Shown here: one piece after another, positions 52,315 through 60,864 of the stretch
Numbering within the stretch: position 1 is the first letter of the stretch
Layout of the letters: each line of letters starts with the position of its first letter
Position numbers and translations under genes: made by a program
Assembly (NCBI RefSeq): GCF_014652275.1
Contig: NZ_BMYM01000003.1
Coordinates: 186,001 to 250,000 of the forward strand
Length of the DNA stretch: 64,000 nucleotides
Origin: Parahalioglobus pacificus
GTDB lineage: Bacteria; Pseudomonadota; Gammaproteobacteria; Pseudomonadales; Halieaceae
Direction: 5' to 3'
The notes under the pieces: generated by a model
What the model saw: only the letters and a program-made list of their open reading frames with translations
Told to the model about the DNA's origin: nothing
Databases searched by the model: none

Positions 52315-53111
52315 CCCATGCCGCCAAAGGCACGCGGCATCTGCATGTTCAGTCGCTCCATACCACCATTCACCGCCAGGATGTCGCCGGTAACGTAGCT
52401 CCCGGCCGGAGAGCAAAGGTACAAGGCCCCCAGGGCGATATCCTCAACTTCACCCAGACGCCCCATTGGCGTCAGGTCCACCATGGTCTGCTCGATCTCG
52501 GGCGTTAACACCGTATTGAGCGCATCGGTTTTGGTGGAGCCCACTGCAATTCCGTTGACGCGCACCCTCGGTGCGTATTCCTGCGCCATTTCCCGCGTAA
52601 GGAACGACAGCGCCCCCTTGGCGGTGCCATAAGCGGTGAAGCAGGGTGCGGGTTTGTGCCCGGCAATGGAGGAAATATTCAGCACAGCACCCTCGCCCTC
52701 TCCATCGGTCATCAAGGGAACGCAAAGACGGGTCAGTTCAAAAGCGGTGGTCACGTTGAAGCGAAAAGCCGCATCGAACTCGCTGGCAGTGGTTTGGGCG
52801 GCCGGTTTGGGCGGAAAGCCGCCGGCATTGTTAACCAGAATATCGAGACGGCCGAAGGTATCGCGTACCGTATTCACCAAGTGCTCAAGCTGGGCAAAGT
52901 CCAGCACATCGGTCACTACCGGCAGAGCGCGACGCCCCATGGCCTCGGCGTCTTGGGCAACCGCACGGATATCCGCCTCGGTGCGTGCGGCCACCACGAC
53001 ATCTGCGCCCGCTTCCGCAAACGTGCGGGCAATCGCTGCGCCAATACCTTTACCGCCGCCCGTGATCAGGGCAACTTTGCCATCCAGGCGAAAATGATCC
53101 AGAACTCCCAT
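52311..53111 (-). CDS. Short-chain dehydrogenase/reductase
   Basis: 266 residues of classical SDR type. GGGKGIGAA (cofactor) is at residues 18-26. ILVNNAGG is the NNAG motif. SSIAGHKPAPCFTAYGTAKGAL carries the Ser-Tyr-x-x-x-Lys triad with YGTAK. VNGIAVGSTKTD and SYVTGDILAVNGG close the fold. It probably reduces or oxidises a 3-hydroxyacyl or similar alcohol using NAD(P). AAGGAG lies 8 nt upstream of the ATG at 53111. It is minus-strand, 59 bp after the amidohydrolase gene. Confidence 0.88.
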   Translation of the reverse strand: MGVLDHFRLDGKVALITGGGKGIGAAIARTFAEAGADVVVAARTEADIRAVAQDAEAMGRRALPVVTDVLDFAQLEHLVNTVRDTFGRLDILVNNAGGFPPKPAAQTTASEFDAAFRFNVTTAFELTRLCVPLMTDGEGEGAVLNISSIAGHKPAPCFTAYGTAKGALSFLTREMAQEYAPRVRVNGIAVGSTKTDALNTVLTPEIEQTMVDLTPMGRLGEVEDIALGALYLCSPAGSYVTGDILAVNGGMERLNMQMPRAFGGMG

Positions 53112-53170
53112 TCGTTTCTCCTTGTTTGCGTCGCCGGATTCAGGCGGCACTGTTATTGGTTTATGGCCTG

Positions 53171-54613
53171 CTACTTGCGGTAATCCAGCGGCGGATCCCT
53201 GTCGCCCAGTAACGCTTCGTATTCGAAATCGGGACCGATGCGCTCTTCATACTCGGCACGGGCCTGCGCCAACGTATCGGGCTGCTGGAACAACTGTGCT
53301 GCTGTTAACGCCAGTGTCTTGGCGGCGACCATCATGCCCTTATAGCCAATCGAGGTGCCGCCGGCGGCGATGGCCTGCCAGCTGTGGGCCGAGGTGCCCG
53401 GTACCCAGGTTGCCGTCCGAACGCCCGCCGTAGGCACCCGCCAGCTCACATCGCCAACATCGGTAGAGCCCATGCCCAGCTCTTCCTCAAAGGGCTGGAT
53501 AGTGCTTTCCCAACCCGTGATATCACGATCATTGTTCAGGGTCTCATCGATACGGTTGGCAAATGCGCGCTCCTGCGCGTCATAGTCAACGCCGCCGACA
53601 GTGGTCAGATTGGCGTGCAGTGCTCGAGCCAGTACGGTATTCGGCAATAAGCTGTGGTTGCCGTGAATCACCTCTGCCTTCAGGGTGGTTCCGGTACCGA
53701 TAGCCGCGGCGTCTGCCGTGGCCATCACGCGTTCCCACAAGCCCTTGAGCGTCTCGGCTTTGGGGTGCCTGACGTAGTAGAACACCTCGGCGAAGTCGGG
53801 CACGACATTGGGTGCCGAGCCACCGCTAGTAATCACGTAGTGAATGCGGGTCTCCTGAGGAACATGCTCGCGCATCATATTGGCCATAAAGTTCATGGCT
53901 TCCACGGCATCCAGCGCTGAACGCGCCTTCTCGGGTGAAGCAGCCGCGTGGGCGGAAACCCCGTAGAACCGAAACTTGGCCGACTTGTTCGCCAGGCTGG
54001 TGGAGGGGTTCGCACTGTTCAGACTGGCAGGGTGCCAGTCCAGCACCGCGTCCACATCATCAAACAGTCCCGCACGCACCATATACACTTTGCCCGAGCC
54101 GCCCTCTTCGGCGGGAGTGCCGTACAACCGGATGGTGCCCGGTACATCGTTGTCTGCCATCCACTGTTTCACGGCGATGGCCGCCGCCGTAGATCCGGCA
54201 CCAAAGAGATGATGACCACAGGCATGCCCGGCGTTGCGATCCTGCCTGATTTCCCGGAAAGGCGAATCGGTTTGTGAGATACCCGGCAGCGCATCGAACT
54301 CCGCCAGCAGGCCGATAACAGGCTCACCCTGCCCGTAGCTTGCGACGAACGCGGTTGGAATCTCGGCAACGCCGCTCTCCACGGAGAAGCCCGCATCGCG
54401 CAGGGTTTTCTGCAGCAGGTTTGAGCTCTCGGTTTCCTGATAACCCAGCTCGGCGCTCTCCCAAATAGTGCGCGCGATCCCGGCGTAGCGCTGGTAGTTA
54501 TCGTCCAGGTAGTCCGTCATTGCCGATGCATCTGTAGACGCGTGAGCAGACAGTGCCGCGATTGAGGCCGCTATGCCCATACAGATCCGCGCTGTCCAAG
54601 GTGCTGTTTTCAT
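53171..54613 (-). CDS. Periplasmic M20-type amidohydrolase (AbgB-like)
   Basis: 480 residues. The signal peptide ends near ALSAHAS. The metal site shows GHACGHHLFGAGS (H-C-G-H-x), GTPAEEGGSGKVYM (the PAEE metal/catalytic Glu pair) and LDWHPASLN (metal His). The dimerisation domain is YGVSAHAAASPEKARSALDAV. VPGTSAHSWQ gives the final His. The pattern matches p-aminobenzoyl-glutamate hydrolase subunit B and related amidases. It cleaves an N-acyl or amide bond outside the cytoplasm. It has ABC/permease neighbours in other genomes, but none here. Confidence 0.85.
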   Translation of the reverse strand: MKTAPWTARICMGIAASIAALSAHASTDASAMTDYLDDNYQRYAGIARTIWESAELGYQETESSNLLQKTLRDAGFSVESGVAEIPTAFVASYGQGEPVIGLLAEFDALPGISQTDSPFREIRQDRNAGHACGHHLFGAGSTAAAIAVKQWMADNDVPGTIRLYGTPAEEGGSGKVYMVRAGLFDDVDAVLDWHPASLNSANPSTSLANKSAKFRFYGVSAHAAASPEKARSALDAVEAMNFMANMMREHVPQETRIHYVITSGGSAPNVVPDFAEVFYYVRHPKAETLKGLWERVMATADAAAIGTGTTLKAEVIHGNHSLLPNTVLARALHANLTTVGGVDYDAQERAFANRIDETLNNDRDITGWESTIQPFEEELGMGSTDVGDVSWRVPTAGVRTATWVPGTSAHSWQAIAAGGTSIGYKGMMVAAKTLALTAAQLFQQPDTLAQARAEYEERIGPDFEYEALLGDRDPPLDYRK

Positions 54614-54713
54614 CGCCGTGTCACCCCTACTGTGATTGCTTCGCTTACACTTGATCGCTCATCACACACCTTAGCCTCTGGAACGAGCTGCGGGGCAATA
54701 CGGACCGGTTTTT

Positions 54714-55196
54714 ATGTCGATCATCGCCCGTTGGGTTAATGCTTTGGACCAGATGGCGCGCCCGGATGCCGCGCGCTGGTCACAGTTGGACATCGTGTCC
54801 AAGTGGTTGATTGCGGTGGGGGCCCCTGTGCTTTTTATCACCTTCGCGGCAGCAGCGCTGGGAGGACTACTGGCCTGGGGAGAAGGCAGGTTTGACCCTT
54901 GGGTGTGGTTGCTGACTTGCATAGGGCTTTTGTTCGCACACGCTAGCAATAACCTGCTGAACGACCTCACCGATAGCAAGCAGGGCATCGACAAAGACAA
55001 CTATTACCGCAACCAGTACAGCGTTCATTTGCTGGAAGACAAGCTAGTCAGCCCTACAACTTTTTATGGCTATATCGCATTCACTGCGGGTGTGGCGCTG
55101 GCCTGCGGGCTAGCGCTGGTGTGGTTGCGTGGCGGCCTGACCCTGGATCTGATGCTGGCGGTGGGGCTGGATGTTGTTTTGGGACGATTGCAGTAA
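54714..55196 (+). pseudogene. Truncated UbiA-family prenyltransferase
   Basis: 160 residues of a family normally near 300. Two hydrophobic helices (about 37-58 and 65-85) and the NDLTDSKQGIDKDNYYRN stretch follow the N-D-x-x-D-x-x-x-G-x-D first prenyl-diphosphate motif of membrane prenyltransferases such as MenA. After LDLMLAVG the normal helices, including the second Asp motif, are missing; the frame stops at GLDVVLGRLQ. No continuation was found in the two other plus frames nearby. A perfect hairpin lies just beyond. The missing half implies a decayed gene, or a deletion that removed 3' sequence. Confidence 0.7.
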
Positions 55197-55220
55197 CGAT
55201 GGGACTTGTGTGAAACAGCG

Positions 55221-55252
55221 TCAGGGAGCTGCCCCGGAAGGCAGCTCCCTGA
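55221..55252. terminator. Perfect 13-bp hairpin near the urcA end
   Basis: TCAGGGAGCTGCC (55221-55233) and GGCAGCTCCCTGA (55240-55252) pair fully with a 6-nt loop, 25 bp beyond the truncated prenyltransferase and 44 bp past the end of the minus-strand UrcA gene. No T-run follows, so efficiency as a terminator is uncertain. Confidence 0.55.
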
Positions 55253-55295
55253 TGGCCCCCGCCAGGGGTTGCAGGAGCCGGAACAGAACGAGTGT

Positions 55296-55646
55296 TTACT
55301 CGTTGATCGTAGCGACCTGATTGGCGTTCAGCTGGGCCATAGCCTCAGACATTACGCGCTGGTAGCAGATCTTGTTTTCGGTGGCCTGGGTAATGCCGCC
55401 GGCATCGTTAGGATGGCTGGAGCCGCATACCTGCTCAGCCGCTTCGCTGATGCGGAAGTACAGGGCTTCCTGTCCACGTACTGTGGTGAGATCCAGGTCG
55501 TTATGGCCAATGGCTGCCTGTTGCAGTCCCTCAGCGGTGGTCGTTACTCGCGTGGTTTCATAGTTCTCTGCTGACGCGGTCATTGCTACACCAGCGCTGA
55601 TACCAAGAACTGCGAAAGCGACTGTCTTGCGGATTACATTTTTCAT
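55296..55646 (-). CDS. UrcA family protein, copy 1
   Basis: 116 residues. The signal peptide MKNVIRKTVAFAVLGISAGV... is cleaved after ASA. The mature UrcA domain has LDLTTVRGQEALYFRISEAAEQVCG and a second Cys in ENKICYQRVMSEAM, giving a probable disulfide. The role of UrcA proteins is unknown; they are small secreted proteins. ATG 55646 is preferred over an ATG two codons earlier because AGGGA lies 7 nt before it. It is highly similar to copy 2 immediately upstream, with which it shares the leader hairpin; it was probably duplicated recently. Confidence 0.85.
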   Translation of the reverse strand: MKNVIRKTVAFAVLGISAGVAMTASAENYETTRVTTTAEGLQQAAIGHNDLDLTTVRGQEALYFRISEAAEQVCGSSHPNDAGGITQATENKICYQRVMSEAMAQLNANQVATINE

Positions 55647-55658
55647 AGTCATTTCCCT

Positions 55659-55671
55659 ACACCTGCGGTGT
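55659..55671 (-). promoter_or_regulatory. Leader hairpin before urcA copy 1
   Basis: Read on the minus strand, ACACC-GCA-GGTGT is followed directly by the AGGGA ribosome site and the start. The same structure with a different loop (ACACC-GAA-GGTGT) precedes copy 2, so the pair is conserved and probably controls translation or RNA stability. Confidence 0.6.
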
Positions 55672-55750
55672 TTTTATGCCATTCGGCTATTTGGTTGGTC
55701 AGCGGTCCAGGCTATTGCCTAAGACCACCTCCCGAAGTTGTTCCAGTGCC

Positions 55751-56101
55751 CTACTCGTTGATAGAGGCAACCTGGTCGGCGTTTATCTGTGCCATGGCTT
55801 CTGACATGGCGCGCTGAAAACAAACCTTGTTCTCTGTCGCCTGGGTCATGCCACCGGCATCCCGGGGGTTGCTGGAACCGCAAACCTGTTCGGCAGCTGC
55901 ACTGATACGGAAGTACAGTGTTTCCTGGCCCCTGACTGTTGTGAGATCCAGGTCAGCGTGACTCACCGCTGCCTGCTGCAGGCTATCGACAGTAGTCGTT
56001 ACCTGGGTTGTTTCATAAGTCTCTGCGGATGCATTCAGTGCGACACCAGCGGCAATGCCAATTACCGCAGAAGCCAACGTCCTGTTGATTACATTTTTCA
56101 T
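55751..56101 (-). CDS. UrcA family protein, copy 2
   Basis: 116 residues, the same layout as copy 1. The signal ends near NASA, and LDLTTVRGQETLYFRISAAAEQVCG and ENKVCFQRAMSEAM carry the paired Cys. Most changes against copy 1 are conservative. ATG at 56101 follows GGGAGA by 7 nt. The frame could extend to 56383 but that region does not look coding. It lies 104 bp upstream of copy 1 on the same strand. Confidence 0.85.
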   Translation of the reverse strand: MKNVINRTLASAVIGIAAGVALNASAETYETTQVTTTVDSLQQAAVSHADLDLTTVRGQETLYFRISAAAEQVCGSSNPRDAGGMTQATENKVCFQRAMSEAMAQINADQVASINE

Positions 56102-56114
56102 GGTCATTCTCCCT

Positions 56115-56127
56115 ACACCTTCGGTGT
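56115..56127 (-). promoter_or_regulatory. Leader hairpin before urcA copy 2
   Basis: On the minus strand ACACC-GAA-GGTGT lies just before the GGGAG ribosome site of copy 2. It has the same stem as in copy 1 with loop GAA in place of GCA. Confidence 0.6.
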
Positions 56128-56342
56128 TGATTGCCACTTGGCTGTCTTGTTTGGGTGGCCGTTCCGGAGTGCCTCTCGCTGCGACCACGTGATCAAAGTT
56201 AGGCCAGCACCGTGACACTAAAAAGACGCATTCGATGAATTGTTGGTGACTATCGATGAATCGCCGGAATCCAGCGATGAGTTGCGCGCGTACCTGACCA
56301 AACACACCGCTACATGCGTGCTCGTCACTGACCGTACGCATA

Positions 56343-56348
56343 TATAAT
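56343..56348 (+). promoter_or_regulatory. Perfect TATAAT -10 element before hemH
   Basis: TATAAT stands at 56343-56348, 38 nt before the ferrochelatase start. No convincing -35 lies at the proper distance, so this is a candidate promoter from one element. Confidence 0.4.
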
Positions 56349-56386
56349 GCGCGCTGGTTACAGCTTCGCGGCATAATGGACACGCA

Positions 56387-57472
56387 ATGACCTATTCAGG
56401 CTTCCCCGAATTCAACCATGACCAGGCGCCACGTATCGGCGTATTGGTCACCAACCTTGGAACGCCACAGGCACCCGAAAAGCGCGCCCTGAAGCCCTAC
56501 CTTAAGCAGTTCCTGTCCGACCCCCGGGTTGTGGAGATCCCCCGCCTACTGTGGTGGTTCATCCTGAACGGCATCATTCTCAATATCCGACCCCGACGCT
56601 CTGCCGAGGCCTACAAGACGGTATGGACGGAGCAAGGCTCGCCCCTGTTACTGCACACCCGTGACCAGGCCCAAGCCCTGCAGGCCAAACTGAGCGGCGA
56701 ACTGGGGGAGCAGGTGCTGGTGGATTTCGCGATGCGTTACGGACAACCGGCCATTGATGGGGCCATCGAGCGCTTGCTGGAACGCGGTGTGCGGAAGTTG
56801 TTGGTGCTGCCGCTGTACCCGCAATACAGCGGTCCCACCGGGGGGTCCACCTTCGACGCGGTGGCGGCAGACTTTACCCGGCGGCGCTGGCTACCCGACT
56901 TCCGCTTTGTCAGTCATTACTGCGACCATCCGGGTTACATCGCTGCCGTGGCAGACAGCATTCGTCGCCACTGGGAGCAGCACGGCCGCGCCCAGCGACT
57001 GATCTTCAGTTACCACGGCGAACCGCGTCGCTATCTCGATAATGGCGACCCCTATCACTGCCAGTGCCACAAAACCTCCCGTCTGGTCGCTGCGGATCTG
57101 GGGCTGACAGAAGGCGAGTACATGACCAGCTTCCAGTCACGCTTTGGCCGGGAAGAGTGGCTAAAGCCCTATACCGACGAGACGCTGAAATCGTTGCCTG
57201 CTGAGGGTATCAACGCCGTGCAAATCGTTTGCCCGGGATTTTCAGCAGATTGCCTGGAAACCATCGAGGAAATCGGGGAAGAGAACCGCGAGTACTTCAT
57301 GGAGGCTGGCGGGGAGCGCTATGAATACATCCCCTGCCTGAACGCTGAACAGGCACATATTGAATTCCTGGCCACCCTGGTGCGGGAGCAGCTTCAGGGC
57401 TGGTTGGATACACCGGTGACGGCGCCGGAAGTCACACTGGAACAGGCGCTCGCCAAGGGCGCTACACGATGA
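56387..57472 (+). CDS. hemH: Ferrochelatase
   Basis: 361 residues, the usual size. VLVTNLGTPQAPEK starts the fold. LFSYHGEPRRYL-type segment (LIFSYHGEPRRYLDNGDPY) carries the catalytic His. YMTSFQSRFGREEWLKPYTDE and VCPGFSADCLETIEEIGEE give the C-terminal half, with the second catalytic Glu in LETIEE. It inserts Fe2+ into protoporphyrin IX to make heme. It is divergent from the UrcA pair and runs into the rhodanese gene 10 bp downstream with its own SD. Confidence 0.95.
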   Translation: MTYSGFPEFNHDQAPRIGVLVTNLGTPQAPEKRALKPYLKQFLSDPRVVEIPRLLWWFILNGIILNIRPRRSAEAYKTVWTEQGSPLLLHTRDQAQALQAKLSGELGEQVLVDFAMRYGQPAIDGAIERLLERGVRKLLVLPLYPQYSGPTGGSTFDAVAADFTRRRWLPDFRFVSHYCDHPGYIAAVADSIRRHWEQHGRAQRLIFSYHGEPRRYLDNGDPYHCQCHKTSRLVAADLGLTEGEYMTSFQSRFGREEWLKPYTDETLKSLPAEGINAVQIVCPGFSADCLETIEEIGEENREYFMEAGGERYEYIPCLNAEQAHIEFLATLVREQLQGWLDTPVTAPEVTLEQALAKGATR

Positions 57473-57482
57473 GGAGACGAGA

Positions 57483-57806
57483 ATGCTTCGTAAAATGGTT
57501 GCGCTGTTGGCGCTGGGATGGACGGTGTCAGTGAACGCGCAAGTTGAAGACAACGCCGTGTGGATCGACGTGCGCACACCGGCGGAATACGCCAGCGGCC
57601 ACGTGGATGGCGCGCTGAATATCCCCTGGGATGCCATCGCCACCGGCGTAGCCGCATTGGAGTTGGCGCCCGATACGCCCGTCTATCTGTACTGCGGCAA
57701 AGGTGGTCGCGCGGAAAAAGCCAAGGAAGCGCTCGCCGGGGAAGGCTTCACCGCCTTAACCAACGCCGGCGGCATTGATGATGCCCGTAAGCTGGCTGGC
57801 GAGTAA
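57483..57806 (+). CDS. Exported rhodanese-like domain protein
   Basis: 107 residues. A short signal (MLRKMVALLALGWTVSVNAQ) sends it to the periplasm. The rhodanese domain is DNAVWIDVRTPAEYASGHVDGALNIPW followed by VYLYCGKGGRAEKAKEAL. The active-site Cys is in YCGKGGR, so a sulfur-transfer or tellurite/selenate-related activity is possible. GAGGAGA lies 5-6 nt upstream. The gap to hemH is 10 bp, so the two are likely one transcript. Confidence 0.88.
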   Translation: MLRKMVALLALGWTVSVNAQVEDNAVWIDVRTPAEYASGHVDGALNIPWDAIATGVAALELAPDTPVYLYCGKGGRAEKAKEALAGEGFTALTNAGGIDDARKLAGE

Positions 57807-57817
57807 GCGTCGGTTCT

Positions 57818-58270
57818 TTACAGCCAGCGGCGTACGCTGGCGCAATAGTGGGCGTACTCTTCGGGGAACGCCTCACGCAGCATCTGCTCCTCTGGGCGAA
57901 TGTAGCGCCATTCGATGATCAGCACGAACGCCGCGGGCACCGCCAGTGCGCTGGTGGCACCTACGGTAATAGCCAGCCCCAATAGCACCGCAGTCATACC
58001 AAGGTACATGGGATTTCGACTGAAGCGGTAGACCCCGGTTGTCACCAGCGTGGTCACCTCGGTAAAGGGGACCAGATTGGTGCCCGCGCGCTGGAACAGC
58101 CCGCCTGCATAGACCAACAGTGCCAATCCAGCCACGATAAACACGCCGCCGATGAGCTGCCCTTCCAAACTGGTGTATCGGGTTCCCGGTAGGTATTCGT
58201 TCAGCACGAAGGTGGTCACAATCCCGAACACCAACCACATGGGCGGGTAGATCACTCGCTTGGTGGTCAT
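57818..58270 (-). CDS. ICMT-like membrane methyltransferase
   Basis: 150 residues. Several hydrophobic helices (about 10-26, 40-60, 93-115) surround GVYRFSRNPMYLGM, the ICMT/PEMT-type signature, and the C-terminal YIRPEEQMLREAFPEEYAHYC, which carries the Glu-Glu and the conserved Y/C end. It should methylate a lipid or a C-terminal group in the membrane. Its actual substrate in bacteria is unknown. It converges with the rhodanese gene (11 bp apart) and follows the ZIP transporter by 15 bp. Confidence 0.85.
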   Translation of the reverse strand: MTTKRVIYPPMWLVFGIVTTFVLNEYLPGTRYTSLEGQLIGGVFIVAGLALLVYAGGLFQRAGTNLVPFTEVTTLVTTGVYRFSRNPMYLGMTAVLLGLAITVGATSALAVPAAFVLIIEWRYIRPEEQMLREAFPEEYAHYCASVRRWL

Positions 58271-58285
58271 GCCTCTTCTCCCGCT

Positions 58286-59125
58286 TTATCCATGATGCGC
58301 ACCTGCCGGTTCCAGCGCGCCAATACTATAGGCAATCGCGATTCCCAGTAGGAACGCCAGGGTAAGCTTGACCCGGTCATGGCTGTGGAAGTGAATCTCA
58401 GGGATCAGGTCGCTAAGCGCGATACAAACAAAGGCGCCGGCAGAGAATGCAAGCGCAGCCGCAACCACCGCGCTGCCACCACCGATCAAGGCATCAACGC
58501 CTGCGTAGAACAGCACTGCGCCAAGGGGGCACAACAGGGCGAACATCCCATTGGCACCCAATTGCGCGCTCCGGGACCATCCTCCTGCGGCCATCACAGA
58601 AGTAATCGCCATGGCACCCAGGGGTTTGTGGAGCAGAATCGCCAAAAACACACCGAATGCCATCAGCCTGCCGCCATGATCGGCCTGCGCCTGCATGGCC
58701 GCACCCAGCGCAACTCCGTCAAGCAGAGCATGAATACCCAGGCCCGCGGCAAGCGCCAGCCAACTCAATTGATTGACCGGTGAGGGATGCTGATGATCGT
58801 GGTGGTGCTCGTGATGATGGTCATCATCCTCGATGCCCTGAAGTCGGAAGGGGAATACACGAAGCAGTAACAGCAGCGTTACCAGGCCTGTTAACAGCCA
58901 GACCGCAGCGGCGTCTACCGCATGGGGGCCTTCAAACATCACAACCGCGTGGGGCAACAGATGCAGTAGCGCCACGCCCAGCATCAAGCCGGCAACAAGA
59001 CTGAGGATTAGCTGCGTGCGCGTGTGGGTCATGCGCACCCACCCCGGCAACAACCCGCCGAGCCACGACACCAGCACAATGCAGGCACTGTAGAGAATCA
59101 ATAACTGGGTAGCACTGGCATCCAT
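58286..59125 (-). CDS. ZIP family metal transporter
   Basis: 279 residues with eight predicted helices. The loop between helices 3 and 4 is His-rich (EDDDHHHEHHHDHQH), typical of zinc-binding loops. Helix 4 reads LAAGLGIHALLDGVALGA, and helix 5 reads FLAILLHKPLGAMAI. IHALLDGVA and LHKPLGA are the transport-site His signatures of ZIP proteins, with CIALSDLIPE near the end. It imports or exports Zn2+ or related divalent metals across the inner membrane. Confidence 0.9.
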   Translation of the reverse strand: MDASATQLLILYSACIVLVSWLGGLLPGWVRMTHTRTQLILSLVAGLMLGVALLHLLPHAVVMFEGPHAVDAAAVWLLTGLVTLLLLLRVFPFRLQGIEDDDHHHEHHHDHQHPSPVNQLSWLALAAGLGIHALLDGVALGAAMQAQADHGGRLMAFGVFLAILLHKPLGAMAITSVMAAGGWSRSAQLGANGMFALLCPLGAVLFYAGVDALIGGGSAVVAAALAFSAGAFVCIALSDLIPEIHFHSHDRVKLTLAFLLGIAIAYSIGALEPAGAHHG

Positions 59126-59246
59126 GTGGGCCGTCCATTTTTGCAGCCGGCGATTATTTCATATTCCACTGCTGCGAGCATGACAATTGCAGCATTCGTG
59201 GTGGTACAACAGCGCACACCTTGCGCAGGTTGTGATTGGAGTGAAA

Positions 59247-59275
59247 TTGACAGCCAGACTAACGATCATTAGTTT
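59247..59275 (+). promoter_or_regulatory. Candidate promoter with overlapping near-palindrome
   Basis: TTGACA (59247-59252), a 17-nt spacer, then TAGTTT (59270-59275). A near-perfect palindrome ACTAACGATCATTAGT (59258-59273; seven of eight pairs) covers the spacer and the -10, where a repressor would block transcription. The aldehyde dehydrogenase gene starts 33 nt later. Confidence 0.55.
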
Positions 59276-59307
59276 CGGTCATCAATCCTCTATGTCCGGG
59301 CCTGCCC

Positions 59308-60849
59308 ATGTCGATTTACGAGTCCGTCGAATCCAGTGATTCCCGCCGCCACCTGCAGCTGAAGAGTCCGGTCAGCCTGGAGCCCATTGGCGAACTGGTG
59401 TGCGCCAACAGCGAAGATGTGGCAGTCGCGATTGCCAAAGCCAGGGCCGCACAGCCCGCCTGGGCCGCTACCAGCATGAAGGAGCGCGCCGCAATCGTGC
59501 AGCGGGCTCTGCAGTTGGTGCTGGAACGTCAGGACGAGATTATCGACACCGTAGTGCGCGAAACCGGCAAGGCCAGAACTGATGCCATGAGCATGGAAGT
59601 ATTCTCGGTGGCAGACTCGCTGTGTTACTACGCGAAAAACGCCGAAAAATTTCTCAAGCCACGCAAACGCAAGATTCACGGCATCCTGGGCATCGCCAAA
59701 CAGCTGCGCATACTCTACAAGCCCCTGGGCGTGGTAGGGCTTATCACGCCCTGGAATGGACCTTTTGTACTGGTGATGAACCAGGCCGTACAGGCCGTTC
59801 TTGCCGGCAATACCGTGGTCGCCAAGGGCTCTGAGGTCACACCTTTCTCTGCCAAGTTGGCCGAGACACTGCTCCTGGATGCCGGCCTGCCCGAGGGTGT
59901 GCTGCAAGTGCTTCTGGGCGACGGCGAGACCGGCGCAGCCATCGTTGAGGGCGGCGTCGACAAGATATCCTTCACCGGTAGCGTTGCCACTGGACGCAAG
60001 GTAGCGGAGGCCTGTGCCCGGCAGCTCATTCCCTGCACCCTGGAGCTTGGCGGCAACGACGCCATGATCGTATGTGCTGACGCCGATATCGACCGCGCAG
60101 TAGACGGGGCCTGGTTGGGCTCGTGCATGAATACCGGCCACTACTGCTGTGGTACCGAGCGAATCTATGTGGTGGATTCAATCTACGACGAGTTCCTTGC
60201 CAAAGTGCTTGAGAAAGGAAAACAGCTGCGCCAGGGCACCGAGCACGGCTGGGAAGAAGATGTAGGCGCGGTGTTCTGGGACCGCCAGATGAGCATCATC
60301 GAAGCGCATGTAGAGGACGCGCGCGCCAAGGGAGCCACTATTCATATGGGCGGGCGACGCAATCCGGATCTGCCCGGCCTGTACTACGAGCCCACGGTAG
60401 TGACAGAGGTCGACAACAGCATGGACATCATGCGCCTGGAGACCTTCGGGCCAATCTTGTGCATTCAACGAGTCGCCTCGGAGGAGGAAGCGCTGGCCTT
60501 AGCCAACGACTCCGAATTTGGCCTCAACGGCAACGTATGGACGCAGGATAAAGAGAAGGGCTACCAGTTGGCCTCGGCCATCGATACCGGCTCATGCAGC
60601 GTGAACGACATGGCTGTGAGCTACGGTGTACCCGCGGCACCTTTTGGTGGGCGCAAACAATCCGGCGTGGGCCAAGTGAACGGTAAAAAAGGCCTGCGCG
60701 GTTACTGCCACGAAATGCCAATCGTGATTGATCGATTTGGCGGCAAGATGCAAAACGCCTATCCCTACAGCGCCGAAAGCGCCGAGGGTATGCGCAAGCT
60801 GATGCACTTTATGTGGATAAAGACGCCGCTGGGACGCTGGCTGAGCTAG
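59308..60849 (+). CDS. Aldehyde dehydrogenase family protein
   Basis: 513 residues. GLITPWNGPFVLVMNQA begins the NAD-binding domain. FTGSVATGRKVAEA gives the cofactor loop. TLELGGNDAMIV contains the catalytic Glu. NTGHYCCGTERIYV contains the Cys of the active site (the second of two adjacent Cys could substitute). LETFGPILCIQRV is the late signature. The substrate cannot be set from the sequence, but the region resembles aliphatic or semialdehyde dehydrogenases. A promoter with a palindrome over its -10 lies just upstream, so expression is probably regulated. Confidence 0.9.
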   Translation: MSIYESVESSDSRRHLQLKSPVSLEPIGELVCANSEDVAVAIAKARAAQPAWAATSMKERAAIVQRALQLVLERQDEIIDTVVRETGKARTDAMSMEVFSVADSLCYYAKNAEKFLKPRKRKIHGILGIAKQLRILYKPLGVVGLITPWNGPFVLVMNQAVQAVLAGNTVVAKGSEVTPFSAKLAETLLLDAGLPEGVLQVLLGDGETGAAIVEGGVDKISFTGSVATGRKVAEACARQLIPCTLELGGNDAMIVCADADIDRAVDGAWLGSCMNTGHYCCGTERIYVVDSIYDEFLAKVLEKGKQLRQGTEHGWEEDVGAVFWDRQMSIIEAHVEDARAKGATIHMGGRRNPDLPGLYYEPTVVTEVDNSMDIMRLETFGPILCIQRVASEEEALALANDSEFGLNGNVWTQDKEKGYQLASAIDTGSCSVNDMAVSYGVPAAPFGGRKQSGVGQVNGKKGLRGYCHEMPIVIDRFGGKMQNAYPYSAESAEGMRKLMHFMWIKTPLGRWLS

Positions 60850-60864
60850 TTTTTCCCGAAAAAC

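Noticed and set aside
59290-60141. Minus-strand frame antisense to the aldehyde dehydrogenase
   Set aside because: Covers the start of a gene with all catalytic motifs; no support of its own.
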